This document shows, in pieces, positions 48,456 through 59,835 of a stretch of DNA of 64,000 bases. Each line of letters begins with the position of its first letter. Positions within the stretch are counted from its first letter, which is position 1. The stretch spans positions 62,001 to 126,000 of the forward strand of contig JAVJAP010000118.1 in NCBI GenBank assembly GCA_034770075.1. The letters run 5' to 3'. The notes beneath the pieces are model-generated. The model ran no database searches, was not told the DNA's origin, and saw nothing but the letters and a program-made list of their open reading frames with translations. The position numbers were made by a program, and so were the translations under genes. This stretch comes from Aralia elata. Taxonomy: Eukaryota > Streptophyta > Magnoliopsida > Apiales > Araliaceae.

Positions 48456-49546
48456 CCGGTAAGTTTCTAATGCGAACTAAATACGAACCGTCGTCTTTGG
48501 TGTCTATGAGGACGATTCGATCAATCGCCGTAGCTATGTAGTTTTTGGCGATGGGTGCGATGAGTCGAATCGTCGCCATAGACACCAAAGACGACGAATT
48601 CGTATTTGGTTCGCATTTTAAGGTTCGCATTAGAAGCTTACCGTATATACATATTAATGTTATCTGGAAAAAAGTTGAATGATCATTTTCATTAAATGTA
48701 TAACCTTGAGACAATGTCCAAATGCAAATCAAATTAAGTTGACTTTTGTTCTTATTGAGGGGTTCAAATCTCACATAACTAATATCTGTAGCTTGTAGAT
48801 GTTTGTGAGTATTCAGGTTTGCAGTGCAATTAAACTCTGTAGTACAAAGTGATGTGTGCTTGAACTGGTTTCCCGTTATTATTAGGAAAAAAAAATTACT
48901 CTGTATTATAGTGTACTTGAATCAATACAAGTCTAGGCCATAGGTGAAACTGATTAATCAGTTCTGGAACATGTTGTCCAAATAGAATTGAATGAACATT
49001 TTCATTAAATGTATAATCTTGACAGACAATGCCCTAATGCAAACCAAATTATGGTGACTTTTGGTTCTTATCGAGGGGTTCGCGATCGATTATTACTTGG
49101 TGCAAAAACATAAAGCTTAACTTATATATCTGTGGCTTGTAGATGGTTGCGAGTATTTGGGTTCAAAATGCAGCTCTGAAGTATAGAGTGATGTGTGGTT
49201 GAACTGATTCCACGTTATTAGACAATAAAAATAAAATAAAATAAAATACTCGTACTTGGACCAATACAAGCCTATGCTATATGTGAAACAAAAGCAAAAA
49301 AAGAAAGAAAACACTCTTGGCTAGTGTAGTTGGATTGATACAAGTCTAGTTCGTACCTCGAACTTATTAACGGACTATCGATTCTGTCCCAAAATAGATG
49401 TCATAATTTTGAGTTATAGAATGAATAATTAAGCGACGAAGAAATGTACATACATTGAACTTGTAATGACGAATTCTGCACTCGACCAATACGGGGAACA
49501 AACATGCCACCAGCACCAACATTCTAATCCATGTCGGAGCTGCCAT
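44010..49546 (-). CDS. LAC4: Laccase (multicopper oxidase), LAC4/IRX12 type, six exons, intact
   Basis: Exons on the minus strand: 49546-49454, 47170-47019, 46416-46172, 45735-45607, 45533-44616, 44140-44010 (stop TAG 44012-44010). All introns are GT-AG and the joined frame is 555 codons, normal for the family. A hydrophobic signal peptide (about residues 1-23) precedes the R-H-Y-K-F-N motif. Copper ligands are in H-W-H-G (81-84), W-H-A-H (125-128), H-P-I-H-L-H-G (456-462) and H-C-H-L-E-V-H (518-524), with axial Leu at about 529. Plant laccases act in the cell wall, oxidising monolignols with reduction of O2 to water during lignification. Exon sizes 152, 245 and 129 and the ending D-L-P-K-C fit the LAC4 group. 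Residue 124 is Phe where WWHAH is common. The LAC4 symbol is by recognition; a paralogue is possible. Confidence 0.95.
45467..45487 (-). promoter_or_regulatory. Probable miR397 target site in laccase exon 5
   Basis: The site lies in the codons for the I-N-A-A-L-N-E motif. The plus strand matches miR397 at 18 of 21 positions. In the duplex the differences are two G:U pairs (miRNA positions 15 and 18) and one A-C mismatch (position 3). miR397 control of laccases is well known; cleavage here is inferred. Confidence 0.65.
46706..46953. mobile_element. Degenerate MITE in laccase intron 2
   Basis: Imperfect inverted ends (CTTCCTTTATTCGACAAAAGAG; ATGAGACTATTTTAAAACGG) around an AT-rich core. The core resembles 53945-54160 (shared ATCATGTCACNNNTATTAA-like text), so both are copies of one family. 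Confidence 0.45.
48400..48448. repeat. (TA)n microsatellite in laccase intron 1
   Basis: An uninterrupted TA dinucleotide run of about 48 bp, ending in a short CA stretch next to the fold-back element. Confidence 0.95.
48457..48643. mobile_element. Fold-back MITE in laccase intron 1
   Basis: 187 bp. The outer ends CGGTAAGTTTCTAATGCGAAC and GTTCGCATTAGAAGCTTACCG are inverted. Inner arms CGTCGTCTTTGGTGTCTATG and its exact complement form a 20-bp stem. GC-rich relative to the intron; no coding capacity. Confidence 0.8.
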
Positions 49547-49572
49547 CTTTTTCTCTCTCTCTAAATCTCCCT

Positions 49573-49594
49573 TTCTCTCTCTCTCTCTCTCTCT
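49573..49594 (-). promoter_or_regulatory. GA repeat in the laccase 5' leader
   Basis: A (GA)n run on the coding strand lies 27-48 bases before the ATG, with further GA-rich text up to the ATG. GA runs in plant leaders can bind BPC-type GAGA factors; not shown here. Confidence 0.5.
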
Positions 49595-49638
49595 AAATGC
49601 TTGTTTGATTTACTTGGGTCTGACCAAGCAATGCAACC

Positions 49639-49645
49639 TTATAAA
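49639..49645 (-). promoter_or_regulatory. Predicted laccase TATA box
   Basis: TTTATAA on the minus strand, followed by GG, about 93 bases before the ATG. It is the only TATA-like site close upstream. Confidence 0.55.
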
Positions 49646-49684
49646 GAGAGTGCCTTGGGCTCAGCTGCCATGTCATTGTACTTA

Positions 49685-49691
49685 GTTAGGT
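49685..49691 (-). promoter_or_regulatory. SMRE/AC-type MYB site upstream of the laccase
   Basis: ACCTAAC on the minus strand matches the SMRE consensus ACC(A/T)A(A/C)(C/T) bound by secondary-wall MYBs, about 40 bases upstream of the TATA box. Occupancy is inferred. Confidence 0.4.
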
Positions 49692-49699
49692 ACAGGCAA

Positions 49700-52600
49700 T
49701 AGGATACTTCAAGGAGAAGATGCATATGGGTATAATGAACATATAAAATTCCAGAATCTCATGCATTAGGTATAGAATATAGGTATAGATATAGATATAT
49801 ATTTCTTGTAATTTACATAAAGTAGTTATATATATATATATATATGTATGAAACTAAGATACTTTAATTTTAAAGCTAAGTTATGTTTTTGTGTTAATAT
49901 CCACTTCATAATATGGACTAGTGTTGCTGGTCAGAATTGGAAATTGGGTTGGTCCAACCATAAGCATATATATGTAGATGTGGTGGTTAAATTGCAACCA
50001 ATCAAGCTAACTTGACCAAATCAACATGTGTACAACTTTTCCACATAACAAATTAAGGTCTGAGAAGGAAGTGAAACAGCTAGAACCAACTAATTCAATC
50101 TCATTCTGCTTTACTTTTTTTCTTAATTATTATATATGCGGGAGTAATTATTAAAATACTATGGCCTATAACTTGAGCATCAGTTTTAGTCATAACAGAA
50201 CCTAGCTCACCCAACCCTCCTTAAAAAAACATTTGGATATTATGTACATGGTAGCTGATTTATAATAAATGATTGTTGGAAGGTCCTTATATTAACCACC
50301 AAATTTTGCATGTTCATTTTATTAGTTTTTGATTTAAAAAAAATACGAAACCTTTCTGCAACTTTATGTTGCGGGTCAACTTAACTATCATAATTACTAG
50401 TAGTAGTTATGGATTGTAGAGATTAATAAAATCAATGTCCACAACAAAGTTCATCTACTCGAATTCCAAAACTAAGAGCAATTTTAACTTTATAAATTAA
50501 TTGAAGTTATTTTTTCATTAAAATTGATGGGGATTTATTTAAGTTTTAAAAATAATAAAAAATTTAATTGATTTTATGTTTATTTATGAAATTTAATATT
50601 CATAATTATATTAACTAAAATTAAATAAATTCATATTAATTTTAAATTTTAAATTTTTTAAACTTAATTTCAAAAAATCGATATGACTCTTATATTGTGA
50701 AACGAAGTATTATAATTTTGTACTACATATTTCTCGAAATGAATGGTCTATGTTTTTGGTAGATATATTTTCAGATGCTAAATTTACATATTGCACACCT
50801 GAACAAAACTTTTAGTTCCCTTATAAATAATATAGTTTTATAATTTAGTATTGAAATAAATTAACTAAAAAGATTATTAATTTATTTTATGTATTTTTAT
50901 TTATTATTTAAAAAATTTTAATAATTTAATTAATTTTTTGACCCGTTTGTAATTAGAGCTTTCTTTAATTGAAAATTTTACTAGGCTTTATTGTTCTAAT
51001 TTATTTTAATTTTCCTTTCGGAATAGATGTAGGAAATAGTTTATCACAATAAGTATATTATAATAATTTTTTTGGATTAAAAAATCTCTAATAATTATTA
51101 TTAATTTCTCTTTGAAGGTTTTTATCTTCCTTTTAAATTTAATTATTTTTATCCCGTTCATGTTAGTAAGATAACTAGCTATCTAACCGCTATTATATTG
51201 CGTTATTTGGTTTAATTTGACCTAACTTCGTGCTTTAAAAAAGATTCTTTAACTTCCACTACTCTAATTCTACGAACAAACCTCCTAGCTACTATATACC
51301 TCCGTTCTAAAATTTAAAATATATTTTAATTTTTTAAAATTAATTTGTGAAATCTTAAAATCGAACCTAAGACTTTAGATCTCAGCACCTCAATCTTAAT
51401 CATTAGACTAAGACTTTATCATACACATTTTTTATTTGTATCATTAAAAGTGTCTCTTTAGCAAGTCCAAAATTGAATTCCGTAACCGTTTTTATTTTCA
51501 TATTTTTGTTTTCTAATTTTATTTTTATATATTTCTGCATAACGTTGTTTGATAATTACATTTGAATGTTAATTTTATTTATTTTTATGAAGAGGTAGAA
51601 TTTAAAATTTGTTATTAATAAAATTCGATGTCTGGACCTCATTAAAGTTGATATGACTCCTTAGGTTGCCAAAACTAAAAAAATATTTTATTTATTTTTT
51701 TTGTATTTTCACTGTTTTTGTTGACATAGTGAATTTTGTTTTCATCTTTTTTATAAAAAAAATAGAAACAGTTATCAAACACTATTTTTTATTTTATTTT
51801 TAACAAAATAAAATTAAAAACAAAAAGATGGAAACATATTCAGTTACCAAACAGACGATTAAAATGTAATTAATTCTTCATAATGCATAATATCAAAGGC
51901 AATAACTTATTAGTAAAAGTCTTTTTTTTTCACTCCACAAGACTATAAGTTCGAGTCTATCTTTTCAAATTTACCTCTTAACAAAAAGTCAGAATTTAAT
52001 TAAATGTAAGTTATCGTTAGTTTCCTATTAGGCCCTACGATAAAATGTATCCTAAAATTAAATTGGAATAGTATAAGTTCTTAATAATAAAAAAACTAAA
52101 ATAAATAAATAAACAAAAATAAAAACATAAAGCTTTCCATAAAACATATATTTAAAACTCAACTTTTATTGGTTTTAGGCTATCTTGAAAACAAAGTGCA
52201 TATAACTTTTCACACGTGCAAAATACTCTAATTTCTAATACACATATTTGATATTTCATACTTAGCTCCACCTAAAAGTTGAGCTTACAGCGACTTATGT
52301 ACTTTAATATTAATAAAAGATAATGAGGTTAAAGAAGGGGGAGGATTTATTTTAATAAACTATTAAATGGCGAGATTAAAAGAAGTTTAGAGAAAGGGTC
52401 CCCTTTAATATGTATAATTGAATAAGGAACTGTGTCCTCTCCATTTGTTTCATTGGTTACATCTTGTAAGAAAGGAAGAAAAATATACGAGATTATAAGG
52501 ATTAAACATAAACATCTCAACTGTACACCACGTTAATTAATCTTAAACATAAGAAATCTCAATTCTCCAAGAATTTCTTAGGTACTTCTGCCAATGAATG

Positions 52601-53944
52601 CATGACACGTCACAATAATATATATATATATATATATATTAAACATAATTTATTATTAAGAAAATCATTATAATTAAACATGTCCCAAACAAAATAAACC
52701 TTATATAGTATGCGATAAAATAGGAAAAACAATTTCAAAAACTAAACTATCGGTTATTGTAGGTTGAATGTTGTATATTTTAGTGAATAGGATGCATATA
52801 AGCTTGTTTAGAGTGAAACACTTTCATAAATTAATTAGTTATTGAAAAAATTACTTTCATTTAATTGTCCAATTGTATTTGGTTAATAATATTTTTCAAA
52901 AACACTTTATAAAATTATTTAGGGCTGGTTTTTAGTTCAAATGTAAGCTTACTTTCAAAAACATAAATTTTAACTTCTCCAAAATAACCTTTACACCTTT
53001 TTAAACGAAGCTTGGAAATTAACAAAATCAAAATAAATAATAAATAATCATTCATTCAATTAGAAAAATTCAAATTACATGTATAATAGAATAAAAAACA
53101 ATCAAGAAAAAACTGTTGGAGACATGCCGCATCGTGCATCTAATTAGCAAATTTGTAATTACGCATCATCGTCGACAAAATCAAAATCTAAGCCCCCGCA
53201 AATAATCAATATAGCAAAAAATTGCAATCGCATAATACCTGCATATCCAAGTCCATCCCAAATGCAAAAATGTAAGTTATTCTTATAAATTGTGCAAATG
53301 GACTTATCATTTTGAAATACTTAAAATCTGGTCCTTTTCATTAAGTACTTTTAGCTTACCACAATGTTCGGCAAAAAAAGGCACTATATATGATAATTGT
53401 CCTATATTAGTGATTTAATTTACCTGTAATTTCTCCTTGTTAACAATCAATAAGTATAATTAATCACCTGGAAACAATTTTAACAGGTGTGGGGTTAGAA
53501 TTAGATAACAGTTGAGATGTTAAACCAAAAAATGTTAGTTTGATGTTGAGAGATGGTTTTCCACAGATTTTGTGTCCCAAAATCAAAAATCTTAAGAGGG
53601 TAGCATATAACAGCTCAAATGTTACTATCTTTGTGGTCTTCAATCTCTTGGTTTGTTAATCTGCTTGTGGAATTGTACAAAACACATGCCCAAACAACAA
53701 ATACCTACTTAAAGCACTTAGCTGAGTAGCTGTCTGCTTGAAGTATTGCCATAATAAGTAATACGGTCATTTTTAAACATAGTAAAAAAAACCCATGCAC
53801 TAGTCAAAAGTGACATTTAGGTGGAATTTGGAAGGTTCAGTTGGTCCAACTCAAAGAAAGTAGAAACACATTTTATATAATATAAAAAAAAATTGGTAGG
53901 CAATAAAGAAAATGATTATTTATTTTCTACCAACAAAAGTATTA
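49700..53944. other. Laccase upstream region and gene-free AT-rich stretch
   Basis: No supported gene. It includes TA microsatellites at about 49824-49844 and 52617-52640. Text near 51340-51420 and 51940 resembles tRNA-related repeat boxes (CGAACCTAAGACTTTAGATC; AAGTTCGAGTCT) but no complete tRNA or SINE could be drawn. Confidence 0.4.
49947..49953 (-). promoter_or_regulatory. Second SMRE/AC-type MYB site upstream of the laccase
   Basis: ACCAACC on the minus strand, an AC-I form, about 400 bases before the ATG. It is part of a small inverted repeat GGTTGGTCCAACC. Confidence 0.4.
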
Positions 53945-54160
53945 CTCCCACATTTTCATAAAAAGGGTCTCATTGATAAAAAAAAAATTTATTTTATAAA
54001 AGTTTTTTTTTGGATAATAATATTTATAAATAACACAATATACTTAAGTTTAATATTACAATTTCACTATCATGTCACCAGTATTAACTAAACGTTCATT
54101 ATATATAGGGATAAATATGTAAGAAAAATATTTTGTTAAAATTTCTTCAGTCTTCCGTAT
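53945..54160. mobile_element. Degenerate MITE related to the one in laccase intron 2
   Basis: It starts CTCCCACATTTTCATAAAAAGGG after TA, and shares the TTTCACTATCATGTCACC...ATTAAC core with 46706-46953. The right end is unclear. Confidence 0.4.
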
Positions 54161-54685
54161 AGTAGAGATTCTCTTGCCATAGAAATAATCCAAGAACAGT
54201 TGCTTGGAGCCTGCCTTTTGTTATTCAATCCATCTGTTCCGGATCAGTAACCTCTGTTCTTCAGTGTAATTTGTGAGCGCGTGCTGTTTCCTTTGACAGT
54301 GATGCAAACGGCCTCAAAGAAGCTAAGTGAAACCGATTTAGAAAGTAGGGTTGATTTGTGACGAGTTCAATACATCCTGTTTAGCAGAAAGACGGATATT
54401 CCTTGTTCATTATCAGACAATCACTTATTCATAAAATCTCGTGTGGGGTTAATAGTTTTAATTTCCCATCTCATGGAAAACTCTTTTTGCTCCGCTTAGC
54501 CTTATCCCCAAATTTTAGAAATGGGGTTCTTTCTATGTTAGGAAATATTTTCAATAAAATATACTTTTTAAAAAAATTAATGTTAACTGAAATATTGTGT
54601 ATAACTAAGGTGGTTCATTAACTTGGAAATTTTAATTATCAAGAGCAATAATAAAAAATATATTTTCACTTGTATGTATATATGT

Positions 54686-55017
54686 GTCCGGACCTGATCA
54701 AAATACGGACCTCAAATTTTATTTTTATTTTTTGCACTTTTTTTTCTTCAAAACAACTAAAAAAAATATATAGGTATTTTTGGTACTGAAAAAATTTGTT
54801 AAAACACTGTTTTGGGTATGATTTGGATACATATAACAAAAAGTGTTGCAACGACTGTATAACACTGTTTATTATATGTATCCAAATCATACCCAAAACA
54901 TTGTATTAATAAATTTTTTCAGTACCAAAAATAACTATACATTTTTTATTAATTGTTTAAAAAAAAAGTGCAAAAAAAAAAAAAAAAATTGGGGTCCGGA
55001 TTTTATCAGGTCCGGAC
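54686..55017. mobile_element. Fold-back element of about 332 bp
   Basis: Outer arms GTCCGGACCTGATCAAAATA and the complement of GTCCGGACCTGATAAAATCC. A-rich arms and an inner inverted pair (GGGTATGATTTGGATACATA with its complement) meet near 54850. No coding capacity; the layout is like 41200-41576. A partial extra GTCCGG copy follows to about 55033. Confidence 0.75.
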
Positions 55018-55033
55018 TCCGGACCTGATCCGG

Positions 55034-56515
55034 CCTCTATATATATATCATTTGCTTTATTATATTCCAAAAAGCACATTAATTTACCAAGATGTTCATA
55101 GTTATAATTATTGGGCCCAAATCTCCATTCTGAATTATTAACCATTGACATCTTCATTTAGTATTCGTTCTTCGTATTATGTTCTTTTAAGCACAGCACC
55201 ATTGATTATTGTTTAATCAATATAAGATCCAGTTTTTTAAAAAATGAATTGATTAAAAAAACAAACTAACTATAATTAACTAGACAAGTTTTATTTATTT
55301 ATTTATTTGAATAAATAAGTTGGACAGTAAAACAGTCACATTTAACTTCTGAGTCCTACTAAAATAAATTTGTATTAACTAAAATTAAATAAATTCACAT
55401 TAATTTTGAAATTTAATATATTGCCGTATGAGTTTAAAAATCAAATTGTATCTCTAATTTTGAAATAAAAAGAGTATTTTTATTTATAAACTTTTCTTGC
55501 TAACAAAATTTAGTCTTATAATTATAAGTACTTTGTTCCAAAGTATAAATCATCATTTTAACGGTATAAAGGGAATTCACCACATTTTAAAATATAAAAT
55601 TGATGTAATTCAACCTTTCAGGGATGCATCACAGTTGATTTTAAGCCACTCCGCTGGAGGTTTACTCCATATCACAATAGTCTACTGGTGAATTTATATT
55701 CGAACTCGTCTTCGTCGTAATTGTATTGATCAAAATTAAATAAATTCATATAAATTCTATTGAAAGAATCTCAAATTTATTTTCAAAAATCTTTTTTTTT
55801 TATATATTTTAGAATGGAAAGAGTATTACATAAGAAAATATTTTATATAAATGTTATTTCTATCAATTATTTAAATGAGAGCCTCAACCTTAACTTGATG
55901 GTCCATCCTATGTTCACACGCTTTGAAGTTCTAGCAGCCTAATTTGGATTGCCGGTTAGTTTAAAGTAACTAACCCTGCCAAAATGTAATCTATATCTTA
56001 TATATAAAAGCAATCAAGCCAAGAAAAAATCTTATTCAAATTAATTTAGTCGATCATTTCAAGGATAATTTGAACATTAACTTATAATTCTCAAATACAA
56101 ATTACATAATTATACTAATACATGTTCAAACACAATGAATATAATTATAATTTAATACATATACATACATGCATAAATCTCACAATAAAGTAACAATTAT
56201 ATTTTATGACTATCCGAGTTAACTCATCAATTGGAATGAATTAACTCGGATAGTCATGAATTAACTTGAATGGCTAATATTACATTTAATACGGTAACTA
56301 ATAATTACAGTTAATTACAATTAATTTTCCTTTAATTATGGAGGAAAACTATCAAATATTTATGAAAAAAATAATATTATCTCTGTTTTAAAATTAGAGA
56401 TATAATTTGACTTTTAAGGTCAAACAACGGCATATTAAAATTTAAAATTGATATGACTCATAAAAATTTAAAATGAAATAAATTTTGTGATTAAAATTTT
56501 TTGTTATATACTATA
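55034..56515. other. Gene-free AT-rich stretch
   Basis: No supported gene or complete element. Short repeats such as GTTAACTCAT/ATGAATTAACTCGGATAG (56215-56260) form a small inverted pair. Confidence 0.4.
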
Positions 56516-58634
56516 TGTCGACGCCGGGTTTTTCGCTTTCTCTGTCTTTCCCAATTTTAGCCTTTTGGTTTAGATGATTTTTTGGAAAAGGTCGGCATTG
56601 AGGTCGACGGGGTTTTGAAAGATCGTTTTTATGATGAGCCAATTAACCAGAGTCGCCAGTTGGTATATTTGAAATGGATGTACCAACTCATCCGAGTTTT
56701 CGCTCTTTTGTAAATCGCTGGCTCATATGTGACTCCGAATTAATTTGGTCTGCGAATTGAGATTCATAGAGTTCGGGGGCTTGCTTAAGTGAGGGGAAGG
56801 TGTTAGGCACCCCTCGACTTCCGTGAAACACGGTTACCGCAATCTTAATGCTTTCCTATCCTTTAATTCATGAATATGTGTATGTAGGTGCGCGCGTGTG
56901 TGTGTGTGTGCCTATGTGAATGTTGTGGTGAGTTTGTATGAAAGAGTCATTTGGATTTTAGGGAAAATCGTGTTTTAATTTGAGTATGCTTCGGAATGTC
57001 TTTTCGGTATAAACCCCGAGAAAGCTTTATTCTTTATGAGAAAGGTTTGGTTTTAATTGTCCAAAACTATGAGATTTTCATTAAATGTCGTTTTGGCAAA
57101 AGAAGAATTTTAAACCTTCGTCAAAATAGGAATCGAGATCTATACATTGCTTTCGTGAAACGATCGGGCAATTTCTAGGATCTCTTTCACCCTATGCACA
57201 AAGATTTAATAAAACGTTACTTATTTGCAAAATCATTTTTGTGTGGTGTTTTGGAAAACGATCTTTCTTTAGCTCCCTCGTTAGATAGAAATCGACATTC
57301 ATTAACATTTCTCAAATTTTAACCTCGTGATTCTAATATCCTACTTTGCTTGATTTTTATGAAAATCTTATCATTTAGCTTTGAAATCAATTTCGCGTCA
57401 TAAATCGAATCGAGCATAAAACACGCGTCGGGGCTATTCATGGGCATGTAAGCCATCAAAATATCCCCGAACGCCAACAATCACAAATTTCACTATTTCG
57501 GGGCCTTAAACACGATTCCCGCCTTGGTGTCGTTTTAAGGCCCAAAGGTTACATGTTACAAAACGAGCATCTTGAATCTATCACATACATCAAAACGTCC
57601 ATCATCGGATTTGGACCTCGGGGTCGCATTCCTAGGCTCACACGAGATTAATACATGCCTACAAAATGAATATTACATAACTAACCAACCCGGGTTTATC
57701 TAATATACCATGATATCCGGAAATGACAATCTAAATAAATTACACCCAATAAATTATCACAAACAAGCTAGAAATTTTATCAATTGGATATTCTCGGGTT
57801 ATTAGGAAGAATTTTGTTCCGATGGAACCTTTCCTAATAATCCCTAATCCATGATTGTTCAACAATATACATGAGAACTACATCCCATTTAAGCAAATAA
57901 GATGATATGAATTGTTATAACAAAAGGAATTTTTACCTTGCAAAATGATCTCAAAAAGGATGAAGTCTTGGTATTTGAATAGGATGAGAAATATATTTGA
58001 TACAATCAAAATTAAAGGAGTAAAATTTCTCTCTTTTTCCTCTCTTTTCTTCCTATTTTGTTGCAAAATCTACTATTTTTCTCTCAAATTCCGTGCTGCT
58101 GTTTGCTGTTTTTCTTCTTCTTCTCCAAAATTTGCTGAACTTGCTGAACCTCCTGTATGCTGCCCGAAGCGGCTTAAATAGGCTGGCCAGAGCCAGCCGC
58201 AGATCTATCTGCGGCTGGCCGCAGATGGATCTGCGGCTGGCCAGCTGGCACGCCTCCCATCGCACTCAGCTGGTAGTGCTGATTTCCTGGTTTCCGTGCT
58301 GGCGCACCCACTTGGCCGCAGATCTATCCGCGGCTGGCGGGCTTGACTTTCTCGATTTTCGTGCCACGCCTCGATTTTCGTACCGCAACGTCGGTTTTCG
58401 CTGACAGGCTCGTATTCCGCAGTCCGGGAACTTCCGGGAGACGTGCCACCTCATTCGGAAATGCCTGCCTTGGAAGGTCATGCTGTCACGTCGACTTGGG
58501 CTGCCCAAATCATTGCGGCGGTGCCGGGCGCTCGCCTTTGTGCCCGCTCTTTTGTTCCTGCAAGCTGGTTCAATTGACGATTTCGCCCTCCTGTCAAGGT
58601 TAGTAGAAGGAAACGCAAAATTTGGGTGTCTACA
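56516..58634 (-). repeat. 3' LTR of a Tat-lineage Ty3/gypsy element
   Basis: On the minus strand it begins TGTAGACACCCAAATTTTGC at 58634 and ends GGCGTCGACA at 56516, 2119 bp. A TATTTAAG box lies at 58173-58180. Toward its 3' end it carries the conserved CTTGCTTAAG/GTTCGGGGGC and TGGCGACTCTG blocks (minus orientation) also found in the remnant at 2817-4554, and a (GT)n tract at about 56892-56910. The U3 part holds imperfect palindromes GCCGCAGATnnATCTGCGGC (58199-58243, 58317-58337). The flank at 56511-56515 is CTATA, the expected target duplication if the other end beyond the window matches. Confidence 0.8.
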
Positions 58635-58648
58635 GCTGCCCCTCTTTA
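58635..58648 (-). other. Polypurine tract of the Tat element
   Basis: Minus strand TAAAGAGGGGCAGC directly before TGTAGACACC. It shows that this LTR is a 3' LTR and that the element body lies at higher coordinates. Confidence 0.85.
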
Positions 58649-58869
58649 TCATGTTTATGAAATGATAAATGAAATGAACAGGATAAAGAATAGACACTCG
58701 ATGCATGAATGACAGTTCGTCAGAATGACAGTACATACATGATGCCACACATATAGCTTATGATGCAACACAAGATGTAATGCATGCAAGACATTCGTAA
58801 GAGTGTCAATGTATTAACCCTTTGACCGTGTTTGTTAGTCTTTGGGTTCACTCTTTCAATCTATCATCT

Positions 58870-59835
58870 CGTTCGGGGCCGGGTATCGTCGCCGGTCACC
58901 CATCTCGTAACCCCCGGTTATCGTCGCCGGTTGGTTATCTTGTCGGAGCCGGTTATCGTCGCCGGTCATCAATCCATTTCGTGATCGCCGGTTATCGTCG
59001 CCGGTCGATCGTCTCTCGGGGCCGGGTATCGTCGCCGGTCACCCATCTCGTAACCCCCGGTTATCGTCGCCGGTTGGTTATCTTGTCGGAGCCGGTTATC
59101 GTCGCCGGACATCCATCTCGTGATCGCCGGTTATCGTCGCCGGTCGATCGTCATGTCGGGGCCGGGTATCGTCGCCGGTCACCCATCTCGTAACCCCCGG
59201 TTATCGTCGCCGGTTGGTTAACTTTCCGGAGCCGGTTATCGTCGCCGGTCATCCATCTCGTGATCGCCGGTTATCGTCGCCGGGGTCGAAACTAATCGTC
59301 ATGTCGGGGCCGGGTATCGTCGCCGGTCACCCATCGCGTAACCCCCGGTTATCGTCGCCGGTCGGTTATCTTGTCGGAGCCGGTTATCGTCGCCGGACAT
59401 CCATCTCGTGATCGCCGGTTATCGTCGCCGGTCGATCGTCATGTCGGGGCCGGGTATCGTCGCCGGTCACCCATCTCGTAACCCCCGGTTATCGTCGCCG
59501 GTTGGTTATCTGTTGGAGCCGGTTATCGTCGCCGGACATCCATCTCGTGATCGCCGGTTATCGTCGCCGGTCGATCGTCTCGTCGGGGCCGGGTATCGTC
59601 GCCGGTCACCCATCTCGTAACCCCCGGTTATCGTCGCCGGTTGGTTATCTGTTGGAGCCGGTTATCGTCGCCGGACATCCATCTCGTGATCGCCGGTTAT
59701 CGTCGCCGGTCGATCGTCTCGTCGGGGCCGGGTATCGTCGCCGGTCACCCATCTCATGATCGCCGGTTATCGTCGCCGGTCGATCGTCATGTCGGGGCCG
59801 GGTATCGTCGCCGGTCACCCCTCGCGTAAACTTTT
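58870..59835. repeat. Higher-order minisatellite, 140-bp unit of four 35-bp subunits
   Basis: The core GCCGGTTATCGTCGCCGG recurs about every 35 bp. Four variant subunits (recognised by GGGGCCGGGTATC, AACCCCCGGTTATC, GGAGCCGGTTATC, GATCGCCGGTTATC) make a unit whose first subunit starts at 58875, 59018, 59158, 59306, 59446, 59585, 59724 and 59794. The spacing is about 140, with the last unit halved. The array is open in several frames (58822-59947), but I do not regard these as genes. Confidence 0.95.

Larger units (their letters stand above)
48210..49180 (-). repeat. Triplicated repeat in laccase intron 1
   Basis: Three diverged copies of a unit holding CATTAAATGTATAACCTTGA, then GACAATGCCCAAATGCAAA, a GAGGGGTTC phrase and TAGATGGTTGCGAGTAT begin near 48218, 48676 and 48990. 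The first copy is interrupted by the AT tract and fold-back element at 48400-48643. ORFs here (47729-48088, 48157-48774) are intronic accidents. Confidence 0.7.

Noticed and set aside
47729..48774. ORFs of 119 and 205 codons on the laccase strand
   Set aside because: They lie in laccase intron 1, one runs through the TA microsatellite and fold-back element, and neither has a domain.
51330..51430. tRNA-like or SINE-like text (CGAACCTAAGACTTTAGATC)
   Set aside because: No cloverleaf, A box or A-rich tail could be assembled around it.
58870..59835. CRISPR-like array
   Set aside because: The spacers are themselves four recurring variants, the setting is a plant retrotransposon, and there are no cas genes.
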